Shown: positions 6,022 through 7,363 of the stretch, in pieces
How positions within the stretch are numbered: the first letter of the stretch is position 1
Layout of the letters: every line of letters starts with the position of its first letter
NCBI GenBank assembly: GCA_964370855.1
Contig: CAYJMF010000172.1
Location: 1 to 7,363, forward strand
DNA: 7,363 bases
Origin: JAKLKS01 sp964370855
GTDB taxonomy: Bacteria; Planctomycetota; JAJSAM01; JAKLKS01
Direction: 5' to 3'
Position numbers and translations under genes: made by a program
Notes under the pieces: generated by a model
Told to the model about the DNA's origin: nothing
The model's database searches: none
What the model saw: only the letters and a program-made list of their open reading frames with translations

Positions 6022-7289
6022 GCCCCGTCCCTCCCTGCGGCGCCCCGCGGCGGCCGGGGCGGCAGGCGCAGGCGGAAGAGGGCGCCGCCGCCGGGGGCGT
6101 CCTCCACGTCGACGGACCCCCCGTGGACGGAGGCCACGCGTTGGACGATGGTGAGGCCGATGCCCGTCCCCCCGGGGCGGCCCGTGCGGAAGGGCTCGAA
6201 GATCCGCCGCCGCTCGGCGGGGGGCACGCCGGGCCCGCGATCCCGGACCGAGACCGACGCCCCCTCCCCGTCGCGCCGCACCGCGATCTCCACGGCGCTC
6301 CCCTCCGGCGAGACCTCCACGGCGTTGGAGAGGAGGTTCAGGACGGCCTGCTTCACGCGCGCCCCGTCGGCGAGGAGGAGAGCCGTCTCCTCGGCGGGCG
6401 CGAGCTCGATGGGGACCTTTCGGAGGCGGGGATTCAGGCGGGCGAGCTCCACGGTCTCGCGCACGAGGCTGCCGAGGTCCACGGGCCCCGTCGCCGGCGC
6501 CCCGTCCCGGGCGAGGTCCATGAGGTCCCGCACGATGCCCGCCGTGCGCCGGGCCTCGGCCCCGATGGTGTCGAGGAGGGCGGCGGCGCGGGCGACGTCG
6601 GGGGGATCGGCGCGGAGCTTCCCCGCGGCGGCGTCGGCGCAGGCGGCGATGGTGCCGACGGGGTTGTTCACCTCGTGGGCGACGCCGGCGGCCAGGGTCC
6701 CGAGGGCGGCCAGCGCCTCGGAGCGGCGCACCCGCTCCTCGGCGGCGCGGCGCTCCCCGAGGACGCGCACGAGGAGCAGGGTGAAGACGAGGCTCCCGAG
6801 GACCGCCGCGGCGGCGGAGCCGTAGAGGATGTCGCGGGCGCGGCGGCTGGCGGGGCGGTCGGCCCGGTCGAGGAGATCGGTCCTGGCCCCCCGCACCGCC
6901 GTCTCCCGGAGGATCCGCACCGCCGCCAGGGCCTCGCGGAGCGCGGCGTCGTCGCCGGGATCGGCGAGGACCGCCTCGGCGAGGGCCGCGAGGGAGCGGC
7001 CCGCGGACTCCCCGGGCCCGCCGACGGCGGCGTCCCGCAGGCGCAGCGTCGCGTCCCGGAGCACGGCCCCGCGCCGCTCCGCGGCCCCGGCGCGCCGGGC
7101 CGGCGGGAACTCGGCGAGGAAGGTGAGTTCCTCGACCACGGGCTCGACGAGCACCACGACCCCGAGCCGGTGATGGACCGCGTCGGCCTCGGCGGAGACC
7201 TCGCGGAGCCCCGTGTAGGCCCCCGCCGCGAGGCCCGCGAGGAAGAGGGTCATCACGAACCAGTAGAGGAGGAGCCGCCGCGGATCCAT
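6018..7289 (-). CDS. Membrane sensor histidine kinase (NtrB/AtoS/ZraS-like layout)
   Basis: This 423-residue protein should autophosphorylate on histidine at the inner membrane and pass the phosphate to the response regulator encoded immediately after it. Seen in the sequence: a first membrane segment at about residues 6-25, a mostly helical Ala/Leu/Arg-rich extracytoplasmic stretch at about 27-153, and a second membrane segment at about 154-176. The H-box follows with His205 in AGVAHEVNNP. The ATPase domain has the N-box (NLLSNAVE, Asn318/Asn322), G1 box (DRGPGV, from 350), F box (FEPF, 364-367) and G2 box (GGTGIGL, 373-379), so all catalytic elements are intact. No PAS domain is evident, and I see no convincing HAMP domain between the second membrane segment and the H-box. 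The ATG start is preceded by AGGA with a 7-base spacer. Its stop overlaps the regulator start by 4 bases (GTGA). The kinase family is certain; the signal sensed is unknown. Confidence 0.93.
   Translation of the reverse strand: MDPRRLLLYWFVMTLFLAGLAAGAYTGLREVSAEADAVHHRLGVVVLVEPVVEELTFLAEFPPARRAGAAERRGAVLRDATLRLRDAAVGGPGESAGRSLAALAEAVLADPGDDAALREALAAVRILRETAVRGARTDLLDRADRPASRRARDILYGSAAAAVLGSLVFTLLLVRVLGERRAAEERVRRSEALAALGTLAAGVAHEVNNPVGTIAACADAAAGKLRADPPDVARAAALLDTIGAEARRTAGIVRDLMDLARDGAPATGPVDLGSLVRETVELARLNPRLRKVPIELAPAEETALLLADGARVKQAVLNLLSNAVEVSPEGSAVEIAVRRDGEGASVSVRDRGPGVPPAERRRIFEPFRTGRPGGTGIGLTIVQRVASVHGGSVDVEDAPGGGALFRLRLPPRPPRGAAGRDGA
6029..6034 (-). promoter_or_regulatory. Ribosome binding site for the GTG start of the response regulator
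   Basis: GGAGGG lies 7 bases before the GTG at 6019-6021, inside the 3' end of the kinase gene. It supports the overlapping GTG start (468-residue protein), which matches the GTGA junction style seen twice more in the window. Confidence 0.5.
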
Positions 7290-7296
7290 CCGGACA

Positions 7297-7300
7297 TCCT
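7297..7300 (-). promoter_or_regulatory. Ribosome binding site of the histidine kinase gene
   Basis: AGGA on the minus strand lies 7 bases before the ATG at 7287-7289. This is the same motif and spacing as before the isomerase gene. It supports the ATG start, which places the first membrane segment right at the N-terminus. Confidence 0.55.
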
Positions 7301-7319
7301 ACCCGGGGGGCGCGCGGCT

Positions 7320-7363
7320 CCCGACGGGGAGCATCGGGAGAGGATCCGATGCTCCCCGTCGGG
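7320..7363. terminator. Perfect 18-bp inverted repeat, terminator-like, at the right edge
   Basis: The arms CCCGACGGGGAGCATCGG (7320-7337) and its exact reverse complement (7346-7363) enclose an 8-base loop (7338-7345). The repeat lies 30 bases upstream of the kinase start codon. A stem this long and GC-rich between genes is most simply a terminator for a gene beyond the right edge. On the minus strand, however, no T-run follows the stem, and the plus-strand continuation is outside the window. It could instead be a 5' leader structure of the kinase transcript. The window ends exactly at the last base of the right arm, so the repeat may be longer, or it may be an end-of-contig assembly artefact. 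Confidence 0.45.

Noticed and set aside
4522..6825. A 767-residue open frame on the plus strand across the two-component genes
   Set aside because: It is antisense to the NtrC-type regulator and kinase with their intact catalytic motifs. Its composition is His/Gly/Glu-rich and without domain sense.
1..7363. tRNA, rRNA, CRISPR array or insertion sequence
   Set aside because: No cloverleaf, direct repeat-spacer pattern, transposase or terminal repeats flanking a mobile gene were seen. The inverted repeats are short and local.

Overview
The window is a very GC-rich stretch (clearly above 70% G+C by eye) with one gene set, all on the minus strand and read from the right end to the left. The order is a membrane sensor histidine kinase (6018-7289), an NtrC-family sigma-54 activator (4615-6021), a 77-bp gap, an arabinose-5-phosphate isomerase of the KdsD/KpsF type (3530-4537), a KdsC-type Kdo-8-phosphate phosphatase (2967-3533), and a 947-residue membrane-anchored protein that looks like an enlarged LptC/LptA (OstA-like) lipopolysaccharide-transport protein (127-2970). 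Coding density is high. Three of the four gene junctions are 4-base GTGA overlaps, which points to translational coupling.

The organism is a diderm bacterium with a Kdo-type lipopolysaccharide pathway, since it carries both KdsD-like and KdsC-like enzymes next to an Lpt-like protein. The order kdsD-kdsC-lptC-(lptA) is the same as in the E. coli kdsD-kdsC-lptC-lptA-lptB-rpoN locus. Here a single very long gene stands where lptC and lptA would be, and lptB is not seen before the window ends. High G+C, NtrC-type regulation and the oversized Lpt protein would suit lineages such as Myxococcota, Acidobacteriota, Planctomycetota or an uncultured relative, but the sequence alone does not decide this.

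Right part (about 6018-7363): a perfect 18-bp inverted repeat at the extreme right edge, then the kinase. Middle (4538-6021): the response regulator, which has a complete GAFTGA sigma-54 contact motif, followed by the only real intergenic gap. That gap holds a good sigma-54 (-24/-12) promoter match pointing at the isomerase gene, overlapped by a 7-bp inverted repeat. Left part (127-4537): the Kdo/Lpt operon, then a G/C-homopolymer hairpin region at the left edge (1-126).

The simplest reading is a regulatory circuit: the kinase senses something at or outside the inner membrane, phosphorylates the activator, and the activator opens a sigma-54 promoter that drives Kdo synthesis and lipopolysaccharide transport. 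The main oddities are the giant LptC/LptA-like protein, the sigma-54 promoter candidate, and an AT-rich perfect inverted repeat (9-bp arms, 3-bp spacer) embedded in the kdsC coding sequence and written in codons otherwise avoided by these genes.
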